From Candidatus Kerfeldbacteria bacterium (lineage in GTDB: Bacteria > Patescibacteriota > Patescibacteriia > SBBC01): a stretch of 17,891 nt of DNA. The position numbers and the translations under genes were made by a program. The notes beneath the pieces are model-generated. The model did no database searches, had not been told where the DNA came from, and saw nothing but the letters and a program-made list of their open reading frames with translations. Within the stretch, counting starts at the first letter, position 1, and each line of letters starts with the position of its first letter. The stretch spans positions 1-17,891 of the forward strand of contig JACQKI010000019.1 in the NCBI GenBank assembly GCA_016204645.1, read 5' to 3'. Shown piece by piece: positions 1 to 8,319 of the stretch.

Positions 1-750
1 GACGATGGTGGGGTCGTCGGGTGTCACTTCGGGGATGGCTTGGAGGACGGCCCGGGCGTGCGCGAGGAACGCGAGCGGTTGTTCCAGTTGGCGGATGACG
101 GTCATGCCGTGCGGCAGCCAGAACGGCGCGCCAGGCGCAATCGGCTCAAAGGCGAACAGCTCGAGTTCACTGCCGAGCTTGCGGTGGTCGCGGGCTTCGG
201 CTTCGGCCAACAACTTGAGATGCTGATCTAACTCATGTTTGGTGGCAAAGGCCACGCCGTAAATGCGCTGCAGCATCGGCTGGGTTGAGTCGCCGCGCCA
301 GTACGCCCCGGCCACGCGAGTCAGCTTGAAGGCCTGCGGGTTGATTTCCCCGGTCTGCTCGATGTGACCGCCGCGGCAGAGGTCGGTAAACGTTCCAATC
401 CGGAAGAAGGTAATCGGTTCGCCTTTACCCGCGTGCTCTTCGACGAGTTCACGCTTGTACGGACTGTTGCCGACGCCACGGCCGGCTTCGGCCAAGTTTT
501 TCAGCTTGACCGGCTCAACCGGCAGCTTCTGCTTGATCAGCTCACGCATCCGCTGTTCGAGCTTTGGCAAGTCGGCCAGGGTGATCGGGTTGGGTGTGTC
601 GATGTCGTAGTAGAAGCCATGCTCAATCGGCGGGCCAATCGCCAATCGGGCGTCGGGGTAGCGTTCGAGAACGGCCGCGGCTAGCAAGTGACTGAGGGTG
701 TGGCGGATGGCTTCGAGATGGTCGGGGTTGGGACGTGGGGTTTGGGGCAT
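1..750 (-). CDS. thrS: Threonyl-tRNA synthetase, N-terminal part (runs off the window)
   Basis: This enzyme charges tRNA-Thr and edits mischarged Ser-tRNA. Only the first 250 residues are visible. The editing domain is clear: HTLSH at residues 17-21 and CRGGH at 125-129 supply the HxxxH and CxxxH residues of the family, and GAYWRGD followed by MLQRIYGVAF matches the end of that domain. DHRKLG (188-193) and FWLPHGM mark entry to the catalytic domain, whose class II motifs lie beyond the edge. The usual N-terminal TGS domain is absent, because the protein starts directly with the editing domain. The last 30 or so visible residues (from PLAFLAHARAV) fit the family poorly, yet no other frame reads better. 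The start is the ATG at 750; no Shine-Dalgarno sequence is seen. The two tRNA-Thr genes at the other end of the window are its substrates. Confidence 0.93.
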   Translation of the reverse strand, partial: MPQTPRPNPDHLEAIRHTLSHLLAAAVLERYPDARLAIGPPIEHGFYYDIDTPNPITLADLPKLEQRMRELIKQKLPVEPVKLKNLAEAGRGVGNSPYKRELVEEHAGKGEPITFFRIGTFTDLCRGGHIEQTGEINPQAFKLTRVAGAYWRGDSTQPMLQRIYGVAFATKHELDQHLKLLAEAEARDHRKLGSELELFAFEPIAPGAPFWLPHGMTVIRQLEQPLAFLAHARAVLQAIPEVTPDDPTIV

Positions 751-788
751 GGAGTAGGGGGCAGGGTAGTTAGTATTCAGTATGGAGT

Positions 789-794
789 ATTGTA
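789..794 (-). promoter_or_regulatory. Probable -10 box of thrS
   Basis: Read on the minus strand this is TACAAT, one mismatch from TATAAT. It lies about 38 bases before the thrS ATG, so a transcript would have a leader of roughly 30 bases. No convincing -35 hexamer lies 16-18 bases upstream, since that stretch is GC-rich and includes the end of the preceding gene. The same region has three close AGTAT repeats (772-790, either phase). Confidence 0.4.
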
Positions 795-814
795 GCGCGG
801 GACGAAGCGGCCGG

Positions 815-1957
815 CTATTGAGCGGCCGTAACGGTGACCTTGATCTGGCTGGGCAGGCCGGGCGTGCGGGTGGCCCAGAACGGCCGAATGGTGACCTCGA
901 CTTTGACCACGCCCGGAATACCTTGCAGGGAAGTCAGGATTTCTTGGCGCGTGCGGCGAGTGAATTGGTTGGCTTGCAACCGTTGACTGTTCGCTTGGAG
1001 GCGCGCACGTTGGGTTACGGTCAGGTCGAACTGCGCCCGACGGTTGCGTCCGCTGAATTCGGTCAAACGCCAAGTTACGGTCGGATCGTTGTCGATGAAT
1101 GATTCATCGCTCGCTCGGACGTTGCTGAGGAGCTGCTCGACATGCTGGTTGAGCGTTTCGGCCGGCAGGTCAATGGCGGCCGCCCGGACCGATCCCTCGA
1201 CCGTGACACTGGCCGCGCTATCGCCGGCTTGCTGCCGACTGCTGACGGCGGCACTGACGGCAAACGGTTCGCCGGCGCGGACCTGGGCGTCGGCTGGCGC
1301 GGGCAGCTGATCGGCGGCGGCGGCCAGCAGTTCGTCTTCGAGGGCCCGCTTAGCATTGTCAATGGTCGCTTGCGACAGCTTGGTGGCGCTGCGGACGCCG
1401 CCTGACATGGCGGTCGAGCTGCGGCCGTAGATTTGGTCCTTCAGGCCGGACCAGAGCGCCACGATCTCAAACCGGTCAGGTCCGATGTTGCCGCGTGCGC
1501 CGGCTTCGTCGGCCACCACCTCAATTCCGAATTCGCCGCCGGCCGGTACGTCCACCCGGGCCGCGGTTCGATAGATGAGTCCGTTGGAGCTGGCCTTGAG
1601 CCGCGTGCCAGCCGCCAGCGGCTGGGCTTTCGTCCAGCGGTTAACGATGATGACGGTGCCGCGGGCATAGTCGTCGACCTGTTCGCCGGTTTGCGGCGCC
1701 TCCACCGTTTTGCCGCCCTCCATCTCGGCGAACACGAACGTGCCGGTCAGCTCGTCATCAGCCGGCGATTGTTCAACTACGGTCAGGGTCGCGCGCTGGG
1801 TGATGTCGCGGGTACCGACGGTGATGGCGACGGTGGTGCCGGACAAGGCAATGGCGCCGATTACGCCGGCCACCAGCACGGCCACGCCGACGAAGGCCAA
1901 CGTGCCGGTCCGGTACAGTCGAGCGACGTGCGGCTGGTGGGAACGTTTGGCAGTCAT
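815..1957 (-). CDS. Membrane-anchored baseplate-J-like domain protein
   Basis: A 380-residue protein with a basic N-terminus and one transmembrane helix (about residues 18-40). The rest is predicted to lie outside the cytoplasm. The middle resembles the Baseplate_J fold: 'AGTRLKASSNGLIYRTAARV', then VPAGGEFGIEVVAD, GARGNIG and, about 25 residues on, IYGRSSTAMSGG, the order seen in that family. The remainder alternates beta-like and charged segments and matches nothing I recognise. The start is the ATG at 1957, which overlaps the dnaE stop as ATGA; an upstream in-frame start would lie inside dnaE and is rejected. The coupling implies co-transcription with dnaE. The function is unknown. The fold occurs in phage baseplates and contractile systems, but also in stand-alone proteins, and no other tail gene is nearby. 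Confidence 0.72.
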   Translation of the reverse strand: MTAKRSHQPHVARLYRTGTLAFVGVAVLVAGVIGAIALSGTTVAITVGTRDITQRATLTVVEQSPADDELTGTFVFAEMEGGKTVEAPQTGEQVDDYARGTVIIVNRWTKAQPLAAGTRLKASSNGLIYRTAARVDVPAGGEFGIEVVADEAGARGNIGPDRFEIVALWSGLKDQIYGRSSTAMSGGVRSATKLSQATIDNAKRALEDELLAAAADQLPAPADAQVRAGEPFAVSAAVSSRQQAGDSAASVTVEGSVRAAAIDLPAETLNQHVEQLLSNVRASDESFIDNDPTVTWRLTEFSGRNRRAQFDLTVTQRARLQANSQRLQANQFTRRTRQEILTSLQGIPGVVKVEVTIRPFWATRTPGLPSQIKVTVTAAQ

Positions 1958-4900
1958 CCGGTCTCCGCAATGGCGCCCTGACCGAGCAGGCTTTCGATGG
2001 CGCGGACGAACTCGTCGTGGCGGTCGACGAGGTAGCTGGTGACGATCCGGCGCTGCTCGCCGCGCACGGCCAGCACCACCTTGGCCGGGCCGGGATGCCG
2101 GCGGAAGATGTCCTTGAGCGTCAGCCACAGCTGTTCGTCGGCGGCGTTGGGAATGGTGACGACGACGGTGTCGGCCACCGGACCGACGCTGGTCGTTTCC
2201 TTAGTTAACTCACGAGCGTTGTCAGCCAGCAGTTTAGCCACGCCGTCCTTATCGCTGACTTTGCCGGCTACGACCACGACCTTGTCTTCTTGCCACGGCC
2301 CGGGGTCGGCCTTCAGGACCGATGGGAAAACTAAAACCTCGACGCTGCCGCTCTGGTCTTCGAGGCGGACGAACAGCATCGATTCAGCCGTGCGTGTCAT
2401 GACGCGCTGGATGCTGGTAATCACACCGGCGACGCTGGCGCGCTGGCTGCGGCGCAGGTCGGACAGCTTATTGCAGCTGGTGATTGTCAGTCCGGCCAAA
2501 GCGGCGATGTAGGCATCCAGCGGGTGGGCCGAAACGTAGAAGCCGAGCAGCTGCTTTTCCCAAGCCAAGCGCTCGTCGTCGTTGGCTGGTGCGACCTGGC
2601 GGAGGCGGACGACCGGCGCGTGGTTGACTGGCATGGTGCCGAACAGGTTGAGCTGCTTGCGTTCGGCCTCGCGCTCGGCGCCGCGGTTGATGGTCAGCAG
2701 CTCAGCCACGTGCTCCAGCATCTGCCGCCGTTCGCCGAAACGGTCGAGCGCGCCGGCTTTGATCAGGCTCTCGAGCGACTTGCGGTTGAGGTCTTTCGAC
2801 TGGACCCGGCGCAGAAAGTCTTCCAAGCTGGCGAACGGGCCGCTGGTCTTGCGCTCCGCAATCACGGCGGTCACCAGGTTATCGCCGACGTTTTTGACGG
2901 CTGACAGTCCGAACCGGATGCGGGTCGGCGGCGTGCCGTCGCTGTTCGGAACCACGGCGAATGAGGCGAAGGATTCGTTCAGGTCCGGCGCTAGCACCTC
3001 TAAGCTCATCTGGCGACACTCATTGACCTCGATCGCCACCCGGTCAGTGTTGGCTTGGTCAGCCGTCAGCAGCGCGGCCATGAACTCAGCCGGGTAGTTG
3101 GCTTTGAGGAAGGCGGTCTGGTAGGCGATCAGCCCGTAGCAGACGGCGTGGGCGCGGTTGAAGCCGTAGCGGGCGAACGGCTCGATGAACTCGAAGATTT
3201 TTTCGGCCGTGGATTTCTTAATGTGGTTGGCCACCGCCCCGCTGATGAATTTTTCACGCTGCTCCTTGAGCAGCTTAGCGATTTTCTTGCCGACCGCTTT
3301 GCGCAGGACGTCGGCCTCGGCCATGGTAAAGCCAGCTAAATCCCGCGCCATTTGCATGACCTGCTCTTGGTAGACGGCCACGCCGTAAGTTTTCTCCAGG
3401 ATCGGCTTGAGGCGCGGGTCGAGGTAGCTCGGCTTGTACTGGCCGTGCTTGCCGGCGATGAACTGCGGGATCAGCTCCATCGGTCCCGGCCGGTAGAGCG
3501 CGACCATGGCCACGATATCTTCGAGCGTGGTCGGCTTGAGGTCGCGGAGGTAGCGGCGCATGCCTGACGACTCGAGCTGGAAAACGCCGGTGGTAGCCCC
3601 GCGCTGGAGCAGCTGGTAGGTGGCTGGATCATCGAGCGGCAGCCCGTCAAGGTCGACGTCAATTCGTCGCGTCGCCTGGATGATGGCCCGAGCAGTTTCG
3701 ATGATGGTCAGGTTAGACAGTCCGAGGAAGTCGATTTTCAGTATGCCGAGGTCCTCGATCGGATGGAGCGAGTACTGGGTGACCAACATCTCGGATTCGG
3801 ACGAGGCGCGCTGGACCGGGATGGCGTTGACCAGCGGCTCTTTTGAAATCACGAAGCCGCAGGCGTGCTGCGAAGCGTGGCGCGCCACGCCCACGAGCTT
3901 TTTGGCGGTGTCGAGGAGGCGGCGGCCGGTCGGATCCTGGTCGTAAATCTCTCGCAGTTCCGGCACGCTGCGGATGGCCTGGTTGAGCGTAGCGAACATT
4001 GGGATCAGCTTGGCCACGCGGTCGCAGTAGGCGTAGGGCAAGCCGAGCACCCGACCGACGTCCCGAATGGCCGCACGGGCGGCCATGGTGCCGAAGGTGA
4101 TGATGCCGGCCACGTGGTCGGGTCCGTACTTCTGCTGAACGTAACGGATGACCTCGTCGCGGCGGGTGTCGGCAAAGTCGATGTCGAAGTCGGGCATCAC
4201 CACCCGATCGGGGTTGAGGAAGCGCTCGAACAGCAGTTCGTACTGGATCGGATCGACGCTGGTGATGTTGAGGAGGTAGGAGACGATTGAGCCGGCGGCT
4301 GAGCCGCGTCCCGGACCGACCACGATGCCGTGGTCTTTGGCCCAGTTGACGAAGTCGGCCACGATCAGGAAGAAGGGAGCAAAACCGGTCTTGCCAATCA
4401 CCTCAAGCTCGTACTCCAGCCGTTGGGCAGCCGTCGGCAGCCGGTCAGCGGCATACCGTTTAGGCAAAACCGCGGTCACCAGCGTTCGGAGGTAATCGAT
4501 CGGCGCGCGCTTGTTCGGTACCTCGAAGTGCGGCAGGATCGTCTTGCCGAACTCGAAGCTAAAGTCGACGGTCTGGGCCAAGGTGGCTGAATGTTCGACC
4601 GCACCGGGGAAGGCGGCGAACTTTTCGGCCATCGCTTCACCCGGCAGCAGCGATAGATCCTGGTCGCGCATGCTCAAGCGGTCGGTGTCGTCGAGCAGCT
4701 TCTTGAGGTGGATGCAGAGCAAGACGTCTTGGGCTTCGGCGTCGTCCGCGTGCAGGTAGTGGCTGTCGTTCGTGGCGACCAGGGGTATGCCGAGCTTGGC
4801 GCCGACGGCCGCCAGCTGGCGGTTAACAGCTGCCTGGGCCGGGATGGACGGACGGTCTTGCAGCTCGAGCGCAAAGTTTTCCGGCCCGAACAGGTCGCGG

Positions 4901-5382
4901 AACGATTTGGCCATGGCTTCGGCTTCGCTTTGATTACCGCTGGCCAGCAGCGACGGAATCGGACCGTTGAGGCAACCCGACAAGCAGATCAGCCCGCGGT
5001 GGTGCTGCTCGAGCAGCTCGAGGTCGATGCGCGGTTTGCCGTAGAAACCCTCGAGGTGGGAAGCGGTCACCAGTTTGATCAGGTGCCGGTAGCCTTCGGC
5101 GTTCTGGGCCAGCAGGATCAGGTGGTTTGGCCGGTCATCCGCGTGGCCGGTCCGGTCGAAGCGGCTGCCGCGCGTGAAGTAGGCCTCGACGCCGATGATC
5201 GGTTTCAGGCCGGCGGCGGTCGCCCGCTGGAAGAACTCCACCGCCCCGTACAGCACCCCGTGATCGGTCAGGGCCAAGCCGGTCATGCCGAGCTGTTTGG
5301 CGTACGACACCAAGCTCTCGATGGTCGGGAGGCCGTCGAGCAGGCTGTAGTGGGAGTGTGTGTGGAGATTGACGAAGCGCAT
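1954..5382 (-). CDS. dnaE: DNA polymerase III alpha subunit
   Basis: The replicative polymerase, 1142 residues, full length for the DnaE class (E. coli has 1160). The PHP domain opens the protein: LHTHSHYSLLDG (His7, His9, His11), TDHG and GVEAYF keep the metal ligands, so this PHP may be catalytically active, unlike that of E. coli. The palm holds PDFDIDF with Asp400 and Asp402; the third catalytic aspartate is Asp551 in LKIDFLGL. YGFNRAHAVCYG near residue 744 belongs to the fingers. QLNLF at 910-914 fits the internal beta-clamp-binding motif. An OB-fold follows at about 985-1070 (VAGVITSIQRVMTRT, then LEDQSGSVEVLVFP). The start is the ATG at 5382. It is the second gene of a leftward operon after a small membrane protein, and its stop overlaps the next start by ATGA. 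Confidence 0.97.
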   Translation of the reverse strand: MRFVNLHTHSHYSLLDGLPTIESLVSYAKQLGMTGLALTDHGVLYGAVEFFQRATAAGLKPIIGVEAYFTRGSRFDRTGHADDRPNHLILLAQNAEGYRHLIKLVTASHLEGFYGKPRIDLELLEQHHRGLICLSGCLNGPIPSLLASGNQSEAEAMAKSFRDLFGPENFALELQDRPSIPAQAAVNRQLAAVGAKLGIPLVATNDSHYLHADDAEAQDVLLCIHLKKLLDDTDRLSMRDQDLSLLPGEAMAEKFAAFPGAVEHSATLAQTVDFSFEFGKTILPHFEVPNKRAPIDYLRTLVTAVLPKRYAADRLPTAAQRLEYELEVIGKTGFAPFFLIVADFVNWAKDHGIVVGPGRGSAAGSIVSYLLNITSVDPIQYELLFERFLNPDRVVMPDFDIDFADTRRDEVIRYVQQKYGPDHVAGIITFGTMAARAAIRDVGRVLGLPYAYCDRVAKLIPMFATLNQAIRSVPELREIYDQDPTGRRLLDTAKKLVGVARHASQHACGFVISKEPLVNAIPVQRASSESEMLVTQYSLHPIEDLGILKIDFLGLSNLTIIETARAIIQATRRIDVDLDGLPLDDPATYQLLQRGATTGVFQLESSGMRRYLRDLKPTTLEDIVAMVALYRPGPMELIPQFIAGKHGQYKPSYLDPRLKPILEKTYGVAVYQEQVMQMARDLAGFTMAEADVLRKAVGKKIAKLLKEQREKFISGAVANHIKKSTAEKIFEFIEPFARYGFNRAHAVCYGLIAYQTAFLKANYPAEFMAALLTADQANTDRVAIEVNECRQMSLEVLAPDLNESFASFAVVPNSDGTPPTRIRFGLSAVKNVGDNLVTAVIAERKTSGPFASLEDFLRRVQSKDLNRKSLESLIKAGALDRFGERRQMLEHVAELLTINRGAEREAERKQLNLFGTMPVNHAPVVRLRQVAPANDDERLAWEKQLLGFYVSAHPLDAYIAALAGLTITSCNKLSDLRRSQRASVAGVITSIQRVMTRTAESMLFVRLEDQSGSVEVLVFPSVLKADPGPWQEDKVVVVAGKVSDKDGVAKLLADNARELTKETTSVGPVADTVVVTIPNAADEQLWLTLKDIFRRHPGPAKVVLAVRGEQRRIVTSYLVDRHDEFVRAIESLLGQGAIAETG

Positions 5383-5445
5383 ACGTCCGGACGCTGCGCC
5401 CGCTATCCCGCGCCGAAAGAGATTCGCATGGATGAAAAAAGCTCG

Positions 5446-5739
5446 CTACTCGTCCGGCAAGTCCGATGACGAGCGCTTTGAGCGGCGGGCTTTCCATGAG
5501 CCCGCAACTTTGCTAATCACTTGGGTCAGGAGCGTCAGCGTCGAGACCGTGTCGCCGATTCTGGCCCTGATCGAGTCGAGGATGGAGCTGAGCTGTTCGA
5601 CTTTGGCGTGGATGGCCCGCGAGGTCTGCCGCAGGTCACGGAAAATGCCGACCAGGTAGTACAGCAGCCAAGCGGCGAATCCGGTCAGGACCGCGGCGCA
5701 AACGGCCAGAACGATGAACAGAATATCTTGCGTGCTCAT
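5446..5739 (-). CDS. Small one-helix membrane protein with coiled-coil tail
   Basis: 97 residues, beginning MSTQDILFIVLAVC. Residues about 6-31 form one strongly hydrophobic helix. The rest is an amphipathic, probably coiled-coil stretch (LRQTSRAIHAKVEQLSSILD and on) ending in a basic patch, KARRSKRSS. It resembles the small DUF948-like or tail-anchored proteins of Gram-positive bacteria and CPR only in general shape, and I do not recognise a family. In-frame ATGs at 5766 and 5814 are rejected because the promoter at 5765-5793 would start transcription near 5758, inside or after them. No Shine-Dalgarno sequence precedes the chosen start. It is the first gene of the dnaE operon; 63 bases separate it from dnaE, with a T-run (minus strand) just after its stop but no convincing hairpin. 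Confidence 0.7.
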   Translation of the reverse strand: MSTQDILFIVLAVCAAVLTGFAAWLLYYLVGIFRDLRQTSRAIHAKVEQLSSILDSIRARIGDTVSTLTLLTQVISKVAGSWKARRSKRSSSDLPDE

Positions 5740-5764
5740 GGTGGGCTTTGCGTAGGGTGTAGTC

Positions 5765-5793
5765 ATTCTACCACGCTGCCTGAGCATTGTGAA
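5765..5793 (-). promoter_or_regulatory. Promoter of the dnaE operon
   Basis: On the minus strand: TTCACA (5793-5788), a 17-base spacer, then TAGAAT (5770-5765). Both hexamers are close to the sigma-70 consensus and the spacer is ideal. The predicted transcript start is near 5758, giving an approximately 18-base leader to the ATG at 5739. This site decides the start of the 97-residue gene. Confidence 0.75.
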
Positions 5794-5888
5794 GTTCCAG
5801 CGGTGTCCAGCCACACAGCCAGTCCCGTCGGTACCATCTGCGCTGACCCTGCCCCGGGCGAGTCCTACGGCGGACGCTGCCAGCAGCG

Positions 5889-5917
5889 TTTTCAGGGTGG
5901 CGGGGCCGTGCTACACT
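5889..5917 (+). promoter_or_regulatory. Promoter of the rodA operon, probably leaderless
   Basis: TTTTCA (5889-5894), a 17-base spacer, then TACACT (5912-5917). The -10 box is good, the -35 moderate. Transcription would begin about 5923-5925, at or within three bases of the ATG at 5926, so the first gene would be translated from a leaderless or nearly leaderless message. It is divergent from the dnaE-operon promoter; about 95 bases lie between the two -35 boxes and I see no operator-like repeat there. Confidence 0.6.
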
Positions 5918-5925
5918 AGCGCTTG

Positions 5926-6750
5926 ATGGCCCAAGTAAAAGATTCGCTGTCGCTCCGCTTTGGTTACTGGGTGGCAGTCCACCGGGATCAGCTGCGGACC
6001 TGGTGGGCGATTTCGATCATCGCGATCGACATCGTACTGCTGCTGTACTTCGTGGCGGCTTTTACGCGCTTCTCCTTCACAACCGTCCGGACGGTGACCT
6101 ACGTCGGCGAGCTGGCCGCGCCGCTGGTTTCGCCGGCAGTGCGCTCGGCTTTGTCGCCGCGCGACCTAGAAATCGGTCGCGCAACGGCGCTTGAGCGCGG
6201 CGTCGGCCGGTACGATCTGGCTGCGCCGGTCACCAACCCAAACGCCTCCTGGCTGGCGGCTGAGGTTCGGTACCGCTTTAGCTACGGCCAGGCTACCCGC
6301 GAAGAAAAAACTGTCGTCTGGCCAGGCAGCCAGTCGTACCTAGCCCAGCTCAACGTGGCTCTGCCGCCGCCGCCGGCCGGTTCGGCGCCGCAGGCTGAGG
6401 TGGTCAGCGTGCAGTGGCAGCGGCCCGACACTCCGGATCGGTTTTCCGGCGTGTCCTTTCCGGTCAGCAACGTTGTCCTGCGGTCGGTGGCCACGGTTTC
6501 CGGCAGCCCGGCCACGCGCTTGACCGCGACCGTCCGGAACAGTTCTGTCTACGGCTTCCGACTCGTGCGCTTGACCGTCATTCTCCGGCAGGGGAGTACG
6601 ACCGTGGCGGTCGGGGAAGCGGTGTTCGAACGCTTGACCTCGCTCGAAGAGCGTCCGGTTGAAGTTACTTGGCTGTCGTCGCTGCCGCTGAACGCAGAAG
6701 CCGCGTTCTACCCGACCGTCAACCTGCTAGACCAGTCGAACTTTCTCTAA
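5926..6750 (+). CDS. Uncharacterised one-helix membrane protein upstream of rodA
   Basis: 274 residues. A cytoplasmic N-terminus with aromatic and basic residues is followed by one transmembrane helix (about residues 27-47, AISIIAIDIVLLLYFVAAF). The large remainder is probably outside the membrane, with alternating short hydrophobic segments suggesting beta-sandwich folding. Two stretches look alike in style (ASWLAAEVRYRFSYG and ATRLTATVRNSSVYGFRLVR), as in proteins with repeated Ig-like domains. I do not recognise a family. The ATG at 5926 is chosen over the TTG at 5923. It ends two bases before rodA and shares its promoter, so a link to cell-envelope growth is plausible but only by context. 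Confidence 0.75.
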   Translation: MAQVKDSLSLRFGYWVAVHRDQLRTWWAISIIAIDIVLLLYFVAAFTRFSFTTVRTVTYVGELAAPLVSPAVRSALSPRDLEIGRATALERGVGRYDLAAPVTNPNASWLAAEVRYRFSYGQATREEKTVVWPGSQSYLAQLNVALPPPPAGSAPQAEVVSVQWQRPDTPDRFSGVSFPVSNVVLRSVATVSGSPATRLTATVRNSSVYGFRLVRLTVILRQGSTTVAVGEAVFERLTSLEERPVEVTWLSSLPLNAEAAFYPTVNLLDQSNFL

Positions 6751-6752
6751 GC

Positions 6753-7862
6753 ATGCCAGCGCGCTTAACGTACCTGGCTCGCCGTTTCGACTGGATGCTG
6801 GTAGCCGCGGCTGTGCTGCTGGTGGCGGTCGGGTTGGCTACCCTGTTCAGCATTACGCTGAACGTCGAGCAACCGCGGATTGACAAGTTCTACCGCCAGC
6901 TGGTTTCGTGCTTGATCGGATTGGCGGTGATGGTGGGCGCGGCCGTGCTCGATTGGCGCGTGCTGCGCTCGTTCGCCTGGGTGCTCTACGGCCTGGGGCT
7001 GGCTCTGCTGGTCGGTCTGCTGATCATCGGAACCACGCTGCGCGGTACCACCGGCTGGTACTCTTTTTTCGGCTCGACATTCCAACCGGTCGAGTTGGTG
7101 AAAATCATTTTGGTCATCGGACTGACGCGTTTTTTCATAGACCGGGTCGACCAGCAGATGAGTTGGCGGGTGATCGGCTGGTCAGCGCTGATTGCCGGGG
7201 TGCCGGCCGCCCTGGTGCTGCTGCAGCCCGATTTCGGCTCAGCCACCATCCTGGTCGGCCTGTGGCTCGGCCTGCTGTTACTAAACCGCATTCCGTTCCG
7301 CCGTTTGGCAGTACTCCTCCTGAGCATGATCGTTGTCGGAGGGATGAGCTGGTTCGGGCTGCGCGACTACCAGCGCGACCGGATCCTGACCTTCGTCAAT
7401 CCTGACCGCGATCCGCTGCGGAGCGGTTACAACATTCGGCAGGCGATCGTGGCCGTCGGCTCGGGCCAGCTGTTCGGTCGCGGACTCGGCCTCGGAACCC
7501 AATCCCAGTTGAACTTTTTGCCGACCCAGGATACCGATTTTATTTTTGCGGTTTTGGCCGAAGAACTCGGTTTCGTCGGCGTGCTCCTGCTGCTGGCGCT
7601 GTTTACCGTGTTCCTCTGGAGGCTGTGGCTGGGGGTCGAGCGAACTCGCGATGTCTTCGGCAGCGCCTTGCTGGCCGGTTTCGTGATGCTGTTCGCGATT
7701 GAAGTATTTCTGAATATCGGTGGAAACGTCGGCCTGCTGCCGATCACCGGTACGCCGCTGCCGTTTTTGAGCTTCGGCGGAAGTGCGCTGATCTCCAGCT
7801 TACTGACGGTCGGTATCTGCATGAGCGTGTTGGCTCGGTCGAGCGCTGCGCCGGTGCGCTGA
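6753..7862 (+). CDS. rodA: Rod-shape SEDS glycosyltransferase RodA
   Basis: A 369-residue, polytopic SEDS protein that polymerises lipid II into peptidoglycan in the elongation complex. I count about ten hydrophobic segments. Family signatures appear in order: GWYSFFGSTFQPVELVKI, then LLQPDFGSATILVGLWLGLL, then the long extracellular loop with FVNPDRDPLRSGYNIRQAIV, GSGQLFGRGLGLGTQSQLNF and LPTQDTDFIFAVLAEELGFVG, and near the C-terminus GLLPITGTPLPFLSFGGS. The last is usually SYGGS, so a Tyr is Phe here. RodA is preferred over FtsW for these loops and for the short tails, though the two are hard to separate without a tree. It starts at the ATG at 6753, two bases after the preceding stop, with no Shine-Dalgarno sequence, suggesting translational coupling. 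No cognate class B PBP (mrdA) lies in the window. Confidence 0.93.
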   Translation: MPARLTYLARRFDWMLVAAAVLLVAVGLATLFSITLNVEQPRIDKFYRQLVSCLIGLAVMVGAAVLDWRVLRSFAWVLYGLGLALLVGLLIIGTTLRGTTGWYSFFGSTFQPVELVKIILVIGLTRFFIDRVDQQMSWRVIGWSALIAGVPAALVLLQPDFGSATILVGLWLGLLLLNRIPFRRLAVLLLSMIVVGGMSWFGLRDYQRDRILTFVNPDRDPLRSGYNIRQAIVAVGSGQLFGRGLGLGTQSQLNFLPTQDTDFIFAVLAEELGFVGVLLLLALFTVFLWRLWLGVERTRDVFGSALLAGFVMLFAIEVFLNIGGNVGLLPITGTPLPFLSFGGSALISSLLTVGICMSVLARSSAAPVR

Positions 7863-7897
7863 GGTTGTTGAGGATTGAATTTTAGCGCGCGCCGGGG

Positions 7898-7925
7898 TTG
7901 ACGTTTTCATTGGCTGTGGTATACT
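7898..7925 (+). promoter_or_regulatory. Promoter of the zinc-ribbon / rplY / DUF3048 operon
   Basis: TTGACG (7898-7903), a 16-base spacer, then TATACT (7920-7925): one of the best promoters in the window. Transcription would begin near 7932, leaving about 14 leader bases before the ATG at 7946. That rules out the in-frame TTG start at 7898, which lies in the -35 box itself. Confidence 0.8.
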
Positions 7926-7945
7926 ACAGTCACCAATTGCTCACA

Positions 7946-8311
7946 ATGGCCAACATGCCACAGCAGTACCTGGATGCATTCTTTTCCGGCGACGGCGACC
8001 TGCGGGTCCTGACGGCCTGTCCATTTTGCAATACCAGCTACACCGTCCGGGCGGCCAGAGTGTTGGCTCAGAAAGACGACGCCCACGTCGTCCACATCGA
8101 GTGCCGCAACTGCGGGGGTTCGATCGTGGCGCTGATCCTAGCCGGTAACCTCGGCGCTCAGTCGGTCGGCGTGGTGACGGACCTGACGCGCGACGAAGTG
8201 GCGCGGTTCTCGGGAGCGGCTCCGGTTAACGTCGACGACGTACTCGGCCTGCACCACCAGCTTACGCGCGACCTGGCGCCGGCGGCTTTTTTGAGCGTCA
8301 GCACCTCTTGA
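7946..8311 (+). CDS. Small protein with two CxxC knuckles (zinc-ribbon-like)
   Basis: 121 residues. CPFC (Cys25, Cys28) and CRNC (Cys53, Cys56) are spaced as in a zinc ribbon, and the residues between (VRAARVLAQKDDAHVVHIEC) could form its beta strands. The C-terminal half has no clear motif. The fold is supported by sequence; the function is not. Zinc ribbons commonly bind RNA, DNA or protein, and the neighbour rplY hints at translation, but only by position. The start is the ATG at 7946 because the promoter covers the longer alternative; there is no Shine-Dalgarno sequence. It ends 8 bases before the rplY start. Confidence 0.72.
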   Translation: MANMPQQYLDAFFSGDGDLRVLTACPFCNTSYTVRAARVLAQKDDAHVVHIECRNCGGSIVALILAGNLGAQSVGVVTDLTRDEVARFSGAAPVNVDDVLGLHHQLTRDLAPAAFLSVSTS

Positions 8312-8319
8312 CGGTCGGT

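Noticed and set aside
1433..1981. 182-codon plus-strand frame
   Set aside because: It is a shadow of the baseplate-J-like gene, whose frame has a membrane helix, a recognisable domain and an ATGA junction.
4708..5469. 253-codon plus-strand frame
   Set aside because: It lies opposite dnaE, has no family match, and reflects the high GC content.
5766..5814. Longer N-terminus for the 97-residue membrane protein
   Set aside because: The promoter at 5765-5793 overlaps those codons, so they would not be in the transcript.
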